A stretch of DNA of 64,000 nt, taken from NCBI RefSeq assembly GCF_018127965.1, contig NZ_CP072349.1:1306001-1370000 (forward strand), in the 5' to 3' direction. The notes under the pieces are model-generated. The model was not told where the DNA came from and did not search any database. It saw only the letters and a list, made by a program, of their open reading frames with translations. The translations under genes were made by a program, and so were the position numbers. Of the stretch, positions 36,027 to 46,400 are shown one piece after another. This stretch comes from Prevotella melaninogenica (GTDB lineage Bacteria > Bacteroidota > Bacteroidia > Bacteroidales > Bacteroidaceae). How positions within the stretch are numbered: the stretch's first letter is position 1; the number at the start of each line of letters is the position of its first letter.

Positions 36027-36345
36027 TATTTGTAAACTATTTCGTATAGTTCAAATCCAAAACATGCTCTTTTGGCTTCTAAAAGACGCCTAATTGACTT
36101 GCAACAGATGCTCTTTTGAGAGCTAACTAACGCCCTTTTGAAGTCCAATTAGACACATCTTCTTATACAACCTTACAACTAATTGATTACCTGAAGGTTA
36201 CAAACCCACCTTTTAGACATCTTTTTGCCGTTATTTATAGAACTTTTGTTTGAAAATATGTAATGATTTTTCAAATGCGTATCTTTGTTTGTTAGTATAA
36301 AAAGAAAAAAAGTTTTATGTGTCGGAGAATAATAATAGAATAGAC
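36027..36345 (+). repeat. Family-alpha intergenic repeat, copy D
   Basis: The core is at 36066-36152, with units starting at 36066, 36088, 36110 and 36132. The flanks ATTTGTAAACTATTT before the core and TACAACTAATTGATTACCT, ATATGTAATGATTTTTCAAA and GTCGGAGAATAATAATAGAA after it align with copy A. The outermost tail of A and B is missing. It fills the convergent gap between the CDF and M16 genes. Confidence 0.78.
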
Positions 36346-36384
36346 CGTTAACAGTCTCAGTACATCTTGTACAAAGATAAAAAA

Positions 36385-36409
36385 AGAGGTGCACTCTTGG
36401 TACACCTCT
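36385..36409 (-). terminator. Terminator of the SusCD/M16 locus
   Basis: AGAGGTG (36385-36391) pairs with CACCTCT (36403-36409), extended by GTAC-type pairs, with a run of seven T on the minus strand after the stem. It lies 27 bp after the M16 stop codon. Confidence 0.8.
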
Positions 36410-36435
36410 ATTTTATTATATTTACTTACCATTAA

Positions 36436-39294
36436 TTACTTAAAGGTGTGTTTACCTTCCTGCGCAGCAGGCTTAACGATAATCTCACGCTGCTTAGCAT
36501 TTGTCATCACTTTCATAGCTACAGCTGTGATATCTTGTGGTGTAAGCGTCTTGAATACTGGTGTGGAAGCGGCATTATCATTTGGAGAAAGCTCGTTGCC
36601 AGTCTCAGCATAGATGTTCAATAAAGCCATCCAAACTGATGGATCACTGTTAGACTGTGATGCTGCACCAGACTGTTCCTCATCAACAGCCAAAGGTACC
36701 ATTGCAGCCTTGAACTCATCTGCAGAGAAACGGCCAGCCTTCACATCATCAAGAATACTATAAACAAGGCTAACAGCTTTGTCAGCATTCTCTTTCGCAG
36801 TAGAAAGATGGATGTTAAGACTCTCGCCAGCTACTGGCTGTGAAGTATAGTTGCTCTGTACACCTACGGTATAAGTAAGGTGTTCTTTCTCACGTAACAC
36901 ATCAAAATAACGACGCTCCAAGAGTCCACGCATCACCTCCAGAGCAGCTTGCTCACGCTCAGAAAGTTTCTGCTTATTGGCAAATGAAATCTCAATCTCT
37001 GCCATACCACCTTCTGTTTCGGTCTCAAAAGTACGCTTGATAACAGGCGTAGATGACGAGAAGTCCATTGGCTGGATAGCTGTCTTCACAGGCTTACCTT
37101 CACCCTTGAGAGAACCTATATAGCGAAGCACCAATTCTTTAGCCTTTGCTTCAGGAATATCACCAATTAGACAATAGGTAAAACGTGATGCATCACCAAG
37201 GTGTGCTTGGAACTGTTCCTGCAACTTATCAAACTGAACTGACTTAAAGAAAGTCTCATCCTGACGTGGATTCATCGCACTAACAGGATAGAGCAACTGC
37301 TGGATAGAATCCTGTACGGCAGCCATACCTGTTGTTGCACGGTTCTCGTAGACATAGAGGTTACGCTGGATATACTTGTCAAAGGCAGACTTTGAGAAGT
37401 TCTGACGTGAAAGAATCAAATACAGATAGCTGAAGAAATCGTCAGCCTTATCAACAGGTGCATTACCACCGATACCATCACTGTAGTCTTCCAATGAGAG
37501 GGAGAGATTGATGTCCTTGCCCTGTAGCCACTGAGCCAACTGATTTCGGTTGTAATTATATACACCTGACTGCATCAAGAGTGAACGCATTGCATTATAG
37601 TTGGCAAGTTCTTGTGCTGGAACAATAGACTTACCACCTTCTGCAGAACCTGCAAAGAGGAACTTACCACTCAGTTCTGGAACGTTACGATAAAGAACTT
37701 TCGCACCATTAGAGAGTGTCCACTCCTTTGCCTGCAAAGTCTTTAACTGCTTTTCAGAAACAATCTTTCCACCTGTCAGAGGGAAGTCAATCAACTGACT
37801 GATTGACTTCATACCATCAGCACGAGCCATATCACTGAATGAACTCTTTGCCTTCAATGCAGCCATAAGATCATTCTCAGTGATATTCATCTCACTCTGC
37901 GACTTAGAATAAGTGACAAAAGCGAGGTTATTGTCATTAAGCAATGACTTCATCCAAGCATTCATGTCCTCAACCTCTAACTCAACCAAAGTCTCAAGGT
38001 TACGGTTAATCTGTCCGCGGAAGTCTTGTACAGGAATATCATAGAGGAAGTTCTGACGGAAAAGCATCAAAGCATTGTCTGGTGTTCCCAGTCCCTTTGC
38101 TTCGAGGACATCCTTCATTCCATTGTACATCTTCTCCTTCTCAGCATTGAACTCAGCTGCAGTAAAGCCTTGGTCACGTAGGTTATCACGAACAGCTAAC
38201 ATCTGCTGAAGCGCCTTCTGTTCATTACCCTGATAGGGAACCATGTCCCATGCCATCTGATAATAGTTTCGTACCAAAGGAGATAGACTCACTTCAGCAG
38301 CAATATAACTCTCCTTATCAGCATTCTTCAACATCACAAAACGTTTTGGAGCCAATGTGTTGAAGAACTTAGTGAAGATAAACTGACGTACTCGGTCCTC
38401 TTCAGGCGCATTACCCTTCACCTCATAACGTTGATAAAGACCAAAAGAAGCACTCTTGTTCTCTGGATCAATGAAACGCATATAGAGTGGTGTGGTATTG
38501 TCAGGAATCTGTCTTGTCTGTGGATTTACAGCAGGTGCTTGTTTAGCTGGTAATGTCTTGAAAACCGTCTGAATATTCTTTTCCATCTGGTCAACATCAA
38601 CATCACCGATAACGGCAATAAACTGCATATTAGGACGGTACCACTTATCATAGAACTGCTTTACCTGCTTCTGCTGGAAGGTCTCCAGAATCTTCTGTGA
38701 ACCAATCACATTATGAGTAGCATAACCAGCATGATTATAAACAACAGGTGTAATGGCATCTGTCAGACGACGGTCTACTCCCGAACGATGACGCCATTCC
38801 TCAAGGATAATACCACGTTCCTTTTCAATGTCTTTAGGGGTCATCTTGACGCCATGGCACCAGTCACGGAGCACCCAAAGCATATTCTCATTAAGTTTCG
38901 TATCATTGGTTGGTACGTTATGAACCGCATAACGCGTATCATCAACACCAGTGAAAGCCTCAAAGTCATTAAGGTTATTACTGCGAAGGAAGTTCATCAC
39001 ACCATTAGGGAAGTGGTCTGTCGTATTGAAAGCCAAGTGCTCCAACACATGCGCCAATCCCATTTCCTCATCATTCTCTAAGATAGCACCTACATTCTGG
39101 TAGAGATAATATTGTGCCTCACCAGTAGCAGAACCATCATTATAGATATAATAAGTAAGTCCATTTGCCAGTTTTCCCTTTCGCAATCCATTCATCTGCG
39201 CATTGGCAGGATTGAAGGGAAAAAACAAAAAGCCTATGAGCAGTGCCACTGGCATGCTCGATAGGCATTTAATGATATTCTTGAACATAGTCAT
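36436..39294 (-). CDS. M16-family zinc protease (pitrilysin/insulinase type), exported
   Basis: 952 residues. A signal or N-terminal membrane segment (about 8-32) is followed by tandem M16 domains. The inverted zinc motif HVLEH lies at residues 82-86, with a supporting EEWRHR segment downstream. The second half is an inactive M16-like repeat, as usual for the family. M16 enzymes are clam-shell chambers that cut peptides rather than folded proteins. It starts 3 bp after the thioredoxin gene and is the last gene of the SusCD locus, so it probably degrades material taken up by that system in the periplasm. Confidence 0.9.
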   Translation of the reverse strand: MTMFKNIIKCLSSMPVALLIGFLFFPFNPANAQMNGLRKGKLANGLTYYIYNDGSATGEAQYYLYQNVGAILENDEEMGLAHVLEHLAFNTTDHFPNGVMNFLRSNNLNDFEAFTGVDDTRYAVHNVPTNDTKLNENMLWVLRDWCHGVKMTPKDIEKERGIILEEWRHRSGVDRRLTDAITPVVYNHAGYATHNVIGSQKILETFQQKQVKQFYDKWYRPNMQFIAVIGDVDVDQMEKNIQTVFKTLPAKQAPAVNPQTRQIPDNTTPLYMRFIDPENKSASFGLYQRYEVKGNAPEEDRVRQFIFTKFFNTLAPKRFVMLKNADKESYIAAEVSLSPLVRNYYQMAWDMVPYQGNEQKALQQMLAVRDNLRDQGFTAAEFNAEKEKMYNGMKDVLEAKGLGTPDNALMLFRQNFLYDIPVQDFRGQINRNLETLVELEVEDMNAWMKSLLNDNNLAFVTYSKSQSEMNITENDLMAALKAKSSFSDMARADGMKSISQLIDFPLTGGKIVSEKQLKTLQAKEWTLSNGAKVLYRNVPELSGKFLFAGSAEGGKSIVPAQELANYNAMRSLLMQSGVYNYNRNQLAQWLQGKDINLSLSLEDYSDGIGGNAPVDKADDFFSYLYLILSRQNFSKSAFDKYIQRNLYVYENRATTGMAAVQDSIQQLLYPVSAMNPRQDETFFKSVQFDKLQEQFQAHLGDASRFTYCLIGDIPEAKAKELVLRYIGSLKGEGKPVKTAIQPMDFSSSTPVIKRTFETETEGGMAEIEISFANKQKLSEREQAALEVMRGLLERRYFDVLREKEHLTYTVGVQSNYTSQPVAGESLNIHLSTAKENADKAVSLVYSILDDVKAGRFSADEFKAAMVPLAVDEEQSGAASQSNSDPSVWMALLNIYAETGNELSPNDNAASTPVFKTLTPQDITAVAMKVMTNAKQREIIVKPAAQEGKHTFK

Positions 39295-39297
39295 TGT

Positions 39298-40626
39298 TTA
39301 CTTTTCAAGGAGTTCGAGCGTAGAGAGCTTCTGCTTGATTGCACCCTGCAACATAGCCTGTGGCATCTCCATATTCTCCAAACGGAGTGTCTCAGCAAAT
39401 GCCTGATTATAGTATTCACGTGCCTTGGTATAGTTCTTCAACTCACGATAAGAGTCACCTATCATTACCATATAGTTGACACGGTCCATCACAGCATCTT
39501 CCTGTGACAAAGCTTTCTCAGCCCACTTGATAGCTACCTCATGATCCTTAGCTTTCAGACTCTTGCCTGCAGCCATGTAGAGGTTCTGTGCAGCCTTACC
39601 ATAGTCGGCTGAACGGAGGTTGTTCTCCATCTTGCCAAAATAGGTTTCCATAGCTTTCACATAGCCATTTACATCTTTATTCTTATACAAGTTGAAAAGA
39701 GCATCAAAGTAGAGCTTTGCCTTCTCGTATGGAGTAATACCTGTCAAGCCAACAACCTCGTATGCCTTTGCATACTGGTTCTTAACTTTCTCTACATAGT
39801 CCTTATACTTTACGTTGCCATCCTTTGCCATATCCTCAGCGAAGATGTCGTTAGCCTCAACAATATAGTAGGCAGGTGCCTTACCAAGTTTCTTCATCCA
39901 GTCATCAAGGTGGTCGTTCATAAGGTCAATCATATACTGCTTGTGCTCCTTATCTTCATCACCCTCCAATGTTAGAATGATACGATAGTCATTCTCATTG
40001 ATAAGCTTCAATGGTGCCTTAGCAGTTACATAGTTCTTATAAAGTTTCTGTAGACGGGTCACCCACTTATCTGTATCCATACCCTCCTGCGCCTGCAAGA
40101 ATGATGGTGCCTTGAGAAGAAGTTGCTGCTGAACGTCAAGGTCGTTGTTGTCAGCCTTATACTTATTGTAAAGTTCCTCAAAACTTACACTCTCTCCAGC
40201 AGCAATCTTAGCAGCTTCCATGAGTTCATCCTTATCCATCGCACCTGTATTCACAGACAAAGCTTTGCCATCTGGTGCAATGAAAGCTACTGTTGGATAT
40301 GCTGCTACCTTGTAGTTCTTGGCGATGTCAACATTCTCACCCTTCTCAGCATCTAACTGCAGACTGATAAAGTGTTCATTGAAATACTTTCCAACTTCCT
40401 CCTGTGTGAAAACAGTCTTTGCCATCTTCTTACAAGGAACACACCATACTGCGTAGAAGTCAACAAACAGTATCTTATTCTCTTGCTTAGCTTTTACCAA
40501 AGCTTCATTGAAAGTTCCCTTAAAGAACTTAATACCATTTGCTGCTTCTGTACCCTGCTGTGCACGGAGCTGTACTGCCATCATCAAAAGAGATACAAGC
40601 AGTAAGATATATCTTCTTCTTTTCAT
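39298..40626 (-). CDS. Exported thioredoxin-fold protein with helical repeat C terminus
   Basis: 442 residues. Signal peptide 1-22 (ending RAQQ), thioredoxin domain about 35-150 with the redox motif WCVPCKKM (Cys62, Cys65) and cis-Pro in AAYPTVAF. About 290 helical residues follow, ending in TPR-like repeats (AAQNLYMAAGKSLKAKDHE, YMVMIGDSYRELKNYTKARE). It probably reduces disulfides or acts as a folding factor in the periplasm. It is immediately followed by the M16 protease, suggesting that disulfide-bonded peptides are opened and then cut. Confidence 0.85.
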   Translation of the reverse strand: MKRRRYILLLVSLLMMAVQLRAQQGTEAANGIKFFKGTFNEALVKAKQENKILFVDFYAVWCVPCKKMAKTVFTQEEVGKYFNEHFISLQLDAEKGENVDIAKNYKVAAYPTVAFIAPDGKALSVNTGAMDKDELMEAAKIAAGESVSFEELYNKYKADNNDLDVQQQLLLKAPSFLQAQEGMDTDKWVTRLQKLYKNYVTAKAPLKLINENDYRIILTLEGDEDKEHKQYMIDLMNDHLDDWMKKLGKAPAYYIVEANDIFAEDMAKDGNVKYKDYVEKVKNQYAKAYEVVGLTGITPYEKAKLYFDALFNLYKNKDVNGYVKAMETYFGKMENNLRSADYGKAAQNLYMAAGKSLKAKDHEVAIKWAEKALSQEDAVMDRVNYMVMIGDSYRELKNYTKAREYYNQAFAETLRLENMEMPQAMLQGAIKQKLSTLELLEK

Positions 40627-40791
40627 ATTTAATCTGTTTTTAATGGATTATTTTATTCAAATTATTTATTAAACTGTATCCTACTTACAGCATTGATATT
40701 ATTCGTATCTATCTTTTTAATACATGAGAGGAATACGCCTAAAGTCAATGCTGAGCGTAGTATATACATCTACAATATACCTTTATCGAAA

Positions 40792-41265
40792 TTACTCGAC
40801 AGGCAGTTCATCATCAGTTACTATCACCTTAAAGATGTCTTCCAAGACTACCTCATGGTCTTGATTATACACCTTAAGAGAGAGACGATATCTACCGTTT
40901 GCCAGCTGTTGCGTAGCTTCTTGTGTGACAACAATCAGACCACCAGTCACAGAAATCTTGCCCTCCTTATAAAGTTTCATAAACAACTGTGCTTGTTCCT
41001 GATTGTCAGCCTTAACCCCAAACAACTCATAATTGATAGGGTTGGTTCCTGCAACACCTTGGATACGTGTTGAAACGAATGGTAACTTATTGATACCACG
41101 CTCACTCGTTGCATCGACGTTATGGAAGGCATTAAGAGAATCGGGAGTAAACGATGCACCCGTTGTTCTCAGATAGCCAACATCCATTTTGCTACATGAT
41201 ACCATAAAACCTATTGTAAGGACCATAAGGCACAGCAATGCGATTCCTTTCTTCATCTTTTTCAT
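40792..41265 (-). CDS. Small lipoprotein of the SusCD locus
   Basis: 157 residues. Lipobox MVSCSKM (Cys24), then a single domain of about 130 residues (FHNVDATSERGINKLPFVST, NPINYELFGVKADNQEQAQL, QLANGRYRLSLKVYNQDHEV) that looks like an immunoglobulin-type or cadherin-like beta sandwich. I cannot name the family. It follows the FAS1 lipoprotein by 2 bp, so the two are translated together and are likely surface accessory proteins of the SusC/SusD receptor. Confidence 0.75.
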   Translation of the reverse strand: MKKMKKGIALLCLMVLTIGFMVSCSKMDVGYLRTTGASFTPDSLNAFHNVDATSERGINKLPFVSTRIQGVAGTNPINYELFGVKADNQEQAQLFMKLYKEGKISVTGGLIVVTQEATQQLANGRYRLSLKVYNQDHEVVLEDIFKVIVTDDELPVE

Positions 41266-41267
41266 TT

Positions 41268-41900
41268 TTAAAAGTCGGTTAAGTTGAAGTCATAAACAAG
41301 TGAGTGAACCACTCCCGTGTTTGTTTCAATATTACATGAAGCAACATCGGAAGTCTTGGTGGTCGTTGGAGAAACCAAGTGGATACGCAGAGGTCCAGCA
41401 CCAGGAACACTGTTGTAAGACTCACGGAATGTATAAATCCACAACTGGTTACCAGAAGCCATTTTAACTGTCTCACCACCCTTACCGATAGGTGTTGATG
41501 CATCTGAAGACTTAACACCTTCTTTGAAATCATCAAGCATCACACGCTTATTAGGCAAAACACTATTCAAGATAAAATTCTTGCAGTCAGCAACTGGAAT
41601 ATCCGACACTCTCTCCATATGATTATCATAGAGATAACGACGGATACTATGATTGGTAGGACCAAAGAACGTGAAGTTCTTACCATATTGACTTGTACCT
41701 TGGAAAAGTGAAACCAAACCTGCACGCTCAGTCATCACGCATAGAGAATCCCAGTTATAGCTATCTCTTTTGAAGTATTCCCACATCGTCATATCGTGCT
41801 TACCATTAGCAAGACCTGTGTCGTCGAAGTTATACTTCGTACAACTGGAGAGTACTCCCATTGTAAGACACACTGCTATTATATATATATTTTTTTTCAT
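41268..41900 (-). CDS. FAS1 (fasciclin)-domain lipoprotein
   Basis: 210 residues. The lipobox GVLSSCTKY (Cys20) is followed by one fasciclin domain (FTFFGPTNHSIRRYL near 75, LNSVLPNKRVMLDDF near 111, CNIETNTGVVHSLVYDF near the end, the usual FAS1 H-box). FAS1 domains mediate protein–protein adhesion at the cell surface. It lies between SusD and the small lipoprotein; such FAS1 lipoproteins are seen as surface partners in some Bacteroidetes SusCD loci. The ligand is unknown. Confidence 0.82.
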   Translation of the reverse strand: MKKNIYIIAVCLTMGVLSSCTKYNFDDTGLANGKHDMTMWEYFKRDSYNWDSLCVMTERAGLVSLFQGTSQYGKNFTFFGPTNHSIRRYLYDNHMERVSDIPVADCKNFILNSVLPNKRVMLDDFKEGVKSSDASTPIGKGGETVKMASGNQLWIYTFRESYNSVPGAGPLRIHLVSPTTTKTSDVASCNIETNTGVVHSLVYDFNLTDF

Positions 41901-41941
41901 ATATCAAACATTATATTTATTGTGACATCCGTTACCCAATA

Positions 41942-43489
41942 TTAGTTATAAGCCTGCCAATAAGGCTTCTGGCGCAACTGGGTATTAATAATATGTCCAT
42001 CCTTATCCTGCCATGCATCCTTTGGAAGTGGAAGGAAGAGTGCACCACCTTGGATGTCTTGATTGGTCAGCAGAAGGAACTTACCTTGCAGTTCTTCTTT
42101 CACGTAGCCATTGCGGATAACATCTGCATAACGTGCATCGTTCTCACCAATAAACTCCTTTTCTCTTTCGAGGAAGATAGCTTTCTTCAAGCCCTCTGTA
42201 TCGTATGTTGATGGGTAAGTAAGCGCACCTGCACGTGAACGAATCACATTAAGGTCAGCGATAGCCTTTGCATCGTTGCCTAACTTCTGATAGCACTCAG
42301 CTCTCAACAGATAGAAATCAGCAAGACGCCAGTAAACATAGTCAGCATCTACCGTACGATAAGTCTTACCACTTGCAGAATACTGATCGGCATCCATAAT
42401 TGCTTTTCTGAACTTATACATAATGGCGTAATCGGTTCCATCTACCTCATGTGAGGTACCCCACTGATAGAAAAATGCCTGTAGACGCTGGTCAGTAGTA
42501 TCAGGGAACAAACTTTCTACTGTTGAAGTATAAAGTTGATAGGTACTACTTGATGGTAAATCGGCTAATGTTTGGTCCTCTCTTACAGGCCAGCTCACAA
42601 AGTTCTGTGCCACTTCATTAGGAGAAACAACATTCTCTGAGCGCGTCTTATCGAAGTACAAGCTGAAGATTGCCTCTGGATTAGGAGACTTCTCATTAGA
42701 CAGATACGTACAGAGTTCCTCTGGTGAAGAGCAAAGCTGATAGTTACCTACCTGACCATCGATAAGCTGTGTTGAGTAATCGATAGACTTCTGATAATCT
42801 TCTAGTGCATTACCCTGCAACTTATAAAGTTCAGTCACACTACCCTTCCACGCATAAATCTGTGCGAGTAAGGCTGCGGCAGTACCCTTTGAAGCAGTCT
42901 GACGATTAGTGATAGAAACACCATTCAAGTCTGTCAACTTATCCCATGTAGGCAAAATATCCAATGCTTTCTTTGCATGTTCTATTGCAGCATTAAGCAC
43001 ATCACTCTGTAAAGAGAGAGAGTAAGGCTTTATCTCTGAAGAATTATCAGTGATGATTGCCTCACCATAACGTTGTGCTAAAAGGAAATAAGACAATCCA
43101 AGAGCAAATTCAGCTTGCCCTACATGGTACTTCCGACGATCTTCTGCCAAGTCTTTTGTCTTATCTATATTATCAAGCAATAGATTTGATTCAAAGATAA
43201 TGTCGTAAAGACCCTTCCATGAATACTCACTTGTAATTACTGTTCGTGGATTCCACTCGCGTAACTGCTTGCCATCAAGAATCTCGTCAGCCTTCATACC
43301 TGCTGTTGAAAGAACATAGTTATTGCCAACAACGGTGTTGATATAATATTGAATAGAAGTGGTTGTCGCATTCAACTCCTTCTCTGTATTGAACGAGTTG
43401 CTGTAAGTCAATCCGTTCTCAGGCTGCAAGTCAAGGCTGCAAGAGGACAGAAGACAACCACATATTGAGAGCATTATAATCTTCTTCAT
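41942..43489 (-). CDS. SusD/RagB-family surface lipoprotein
   Basis: 515 residues. Lipobox LLSSCSLDLQPE (Cys17), then SusD-like features (ITSEYSWKGLYDIIFESNLL, QAEFALGLSYFLLAQRYGEA, RLADFYLLRAECYQKLG, FLEREKEFIGENDARYADVI). It binds the substrate and caps the SusC barrel in the outer membrane. It starts 5 bp after susC. Nothing shows whether the substrate is glycan or peptide; the downstream protease and thioredoxin favour peptide. Confidence 0.93.
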   Translation of the reverse strand: MKKIIMLSICGCLLSSCSLDLQPENGLTYSNSFNTEKELNATTTSIQYYINTVVGNNYVLSTAGMKADEILDGKQLREWNPRTVITSEYSWKGLYDIIFESNLLLDNIDKTKDLAEDRRKYHVGQAEFALGLSYFLLAQRYGEAIITDNSSEIKPYSLSLQSDVLNAAIEHAKKALDILPTWDKLTDLNGVSITNRQTASKGTAAALLAQIYAWKGSVTELYKLQGNALEDYQKSIDYSTQLIDGQVGNYQLCSSPEELCTYLSNEKSPNPEAIFSLYFDKTRSENVVSPNEVAQNFVSWPVREDQTLADLPSSSTYQLYTSTVESLFPDTTDQRLQAFFYQWGTSHEVDGTDYAIMYKFRKAIMDADQYSASGKTYRTVDADYVYWRLADFYLLRAECYQKLGNDAKAIADLNVIRSRAGALTYPSTYDTEGLKKAIFLEREKEFIGENDARYADVIRNGYVKEELQGKFLLLTNQDIQGGALFLPLPKDAWQDKDGHIINTQLRQKPYWQAYN

Positions 43490-43494
43490 TTCTG

Positions 43495-46400
43495 TTAGAA
43501 TTTTAAGTTGAGACCCAAAGTAACCTTTCTATTCAATGGATACTGTGTTCCATCGTCCTTACCAGAATAAGGATTAATAATTTCTGGGTCTACTCCTGAG
43601 TAATTGGTAAGCAAGAACAAATTCTCTCCACTGAGGTAAACATTAGCATCTTTGATGAATGAACCCTTCAGCCAGTTCTTAGGTATCTGATAACCAATAA
43701 CCAACTGCTTGAGTCGTAGGAAGCTAATATTCTCAATGTTAGAATCTACATTACCATCAAACTGACCTACATAATCCTTATCAGCAAACTGAAGTGATGG
43801 ATACTTCGCATCTCTGTTGCTTGTTGTCCAGAAGTCACCAGCATGGAAGTAGTTCATGATAACACCGAAGTCCTTTGTAAAGGTGAAGGCACTGTTCTTA
43901 TACATATTCATAACCTTACGGCTAATGGTATAGCTGAAGAGTACATCAAAGCTCAATCCCTTCCACTCCAAGTGGCTATTCAAACCACCATAAACTGCAG
44001 GAAGTGTGCTACCAGCATAATAGAGGTCCTTATCATCAATCACACCATCATAGTTCTGGTCCTTAATCTTTCTTCCGCCCACACGCAATGGATTATTGAT
44101 TGATTGGAAGTAAAGTGGAATCTGCTTACCTGATGCATTAAGATACATTGGGATATCTTCCTCCTTCTGAACGATTCCCTCATCCTTGAAAGTATAGATA
44201 CCATAGACAGGACGACCTAAGACTTTGTCGTTAAGGTCTTCGCCATTGTATGTCTTACGTAGCATGTTCTTATTATGAGAAAGGTTGAAGCCTACGCTCC
44301 AGTTCCAATTCTTCTTGCGGATAACATCATACTGAGCCTCGAACTCGATACCTTCGTTAGAGATAGCAGATGCATTGTCCCACATATTTGTGGCAAGGAA
44401 GACATTACCTGGAAGATAAGACTGCATCAACAGCTTGCTTGAATACTTATAGTAATAATCGAGTTTGAGTTTCAAACGATAATCCAACATCTGCAAGTCA
44501 AGACCAAGGTCATACTGGTCACTCTCCTCCCAAGTCAACTTCTTGTTAGCCATAGATTGTGGGATAAGACCTAACGAACCGTTAAAGATGTTACTCTCCT
44601 CCATCACACCCAATGCCAAATAAGGCTCCTGGAACTTCTGTCCAGACTTACCCCAAGAAGCACGAAGCTTACCGAAGCTTAACCACCAGAACTTCTTCAT
44701 AAAGTGCTCTTCACTGAATGCCCAACCAAGACCTACAGAAGGGAAGGTACCCCAACGTACATCCTTACCGAACACACTTGATCCATCCGCACGGATAGAA
44801 AGCTCTGCCATGTAACGCTTCTTATAGCTATAAGCAGCACGACCCAAGAAACTGAGTAATGACTGTTCCTGCTGGTTAGTAAGGAAACTCTGTGCTGCTC
44901 TTACTGTTCCACCATCATTGAAGAGTGAAGGCCATCCCTCACCTGCATACTTAATAGAGTTGGTTGGACCGCCCTTTGCTGTACCGCTTAAGTTCTGCAA
45001 CAGATCATAGTTATATGTCATACCAGCCATCAACTCCAACTTATGCTCACTTGGTAATGCCAAGTTGTAAGTAAGAATATTCTCTGTCTGGATATTCGTC
45101 ATTGCAATATTGGAAGCCTGAACCTCAGACTTCTTATCATACTTCAGATAATCAGGTGTGAACGTGTACACACGTGTGAAGTAATGGTCAAGCGAATAAG
45201 TAGAAGAGAACTTCAGACCCTTCAAGATGTTATAGTTCAAACCGACACTCAAACGAACATTATAGTTTGAGTTGGTCTTATCAATATCCTTCAATTGCCT
45301 CAACGCCACTTGCTCAGCAGTACTACCCTTACCAGGCAAGAGAGTTGATGTACGTTTCGGATCGAATGTCAATCCCTGCACACGACCTCCATCTGCTCCT
45401 GCTTTCTGCGTAGCATATGTAAGATTAATACGTGTAAAAGCACTCAACTTTGTTGACAGATTGAAATCAAGATTACTCAACAAACTAAAACGGCGGAAGT
45501 TAGAACTAATCATAATACCAGTCTCATTATAGACACCAGCATTAACCATATATCGAATATTGTCAGTACCACCAGCCAGCAACATATCAGCCTTGGTTAC
45601 CTTACCAACACGGAAGGCATACTTCCACCAGTTTGTTCTGTTATTATAGAAGGTGTTAAGTGAATCTTGTGCAATACCTGGCAGTCGACGTTCTGGGTCT
45701 AACACCCTACCATTACGCCACAAATAGTCGTAAGCACCATCGTTATCAGCATCCCAACCATAGGAATCCCTATAAGAATTAGGATAAATCAACTTATCTG
45801 TGATATAATCATAATGTGCACCTCTCTGGCTCTTTGCAAGAAGAAGCGCAATATCGCGCTCACCCTTACCAAGAGTTTGCATTGGTGTACTTGGCAACCA
45901 AGAAAGAGACTGTGAGAAATTAAAGCTTACTTCAGAACGTCCAGACTTACCCTTCTTCGTTGTAATAAGGATAACACCATTACCAGCACGTGAACCATAG
46001 AGGGACGCTGATGCAGCATCCTTAAGCACCTGTACAGACTCAATACTTGAAGGATCGAGTCCTGACAATGGGTTGATACCACCCGTTGCATCTGTAGCAC
46101 TACCTGATACAGGTATACCATCAATTACATAGAGGGGAGTACCATCATTGATACCCTTCTGATTAAGAGAGCTGAAACCACGAATAGTAATACGAGAACC
46201 ACCACCACCAGGTGAACCAGAGAGGTTAGTTACATCTACACCAGCCATACGACCCTGCAAGAGGTTCTCAATACTTGCGGTTGGTGCCTTCTGCAAATCC
46301 TCAACTTTTACAGAAGCCACAGCACCCACCTGCTCACGTGTATTACGCTTACCATAGGCAACAACAGTAACCTCACCCATTGCGATAGCTGAAGAAGTCA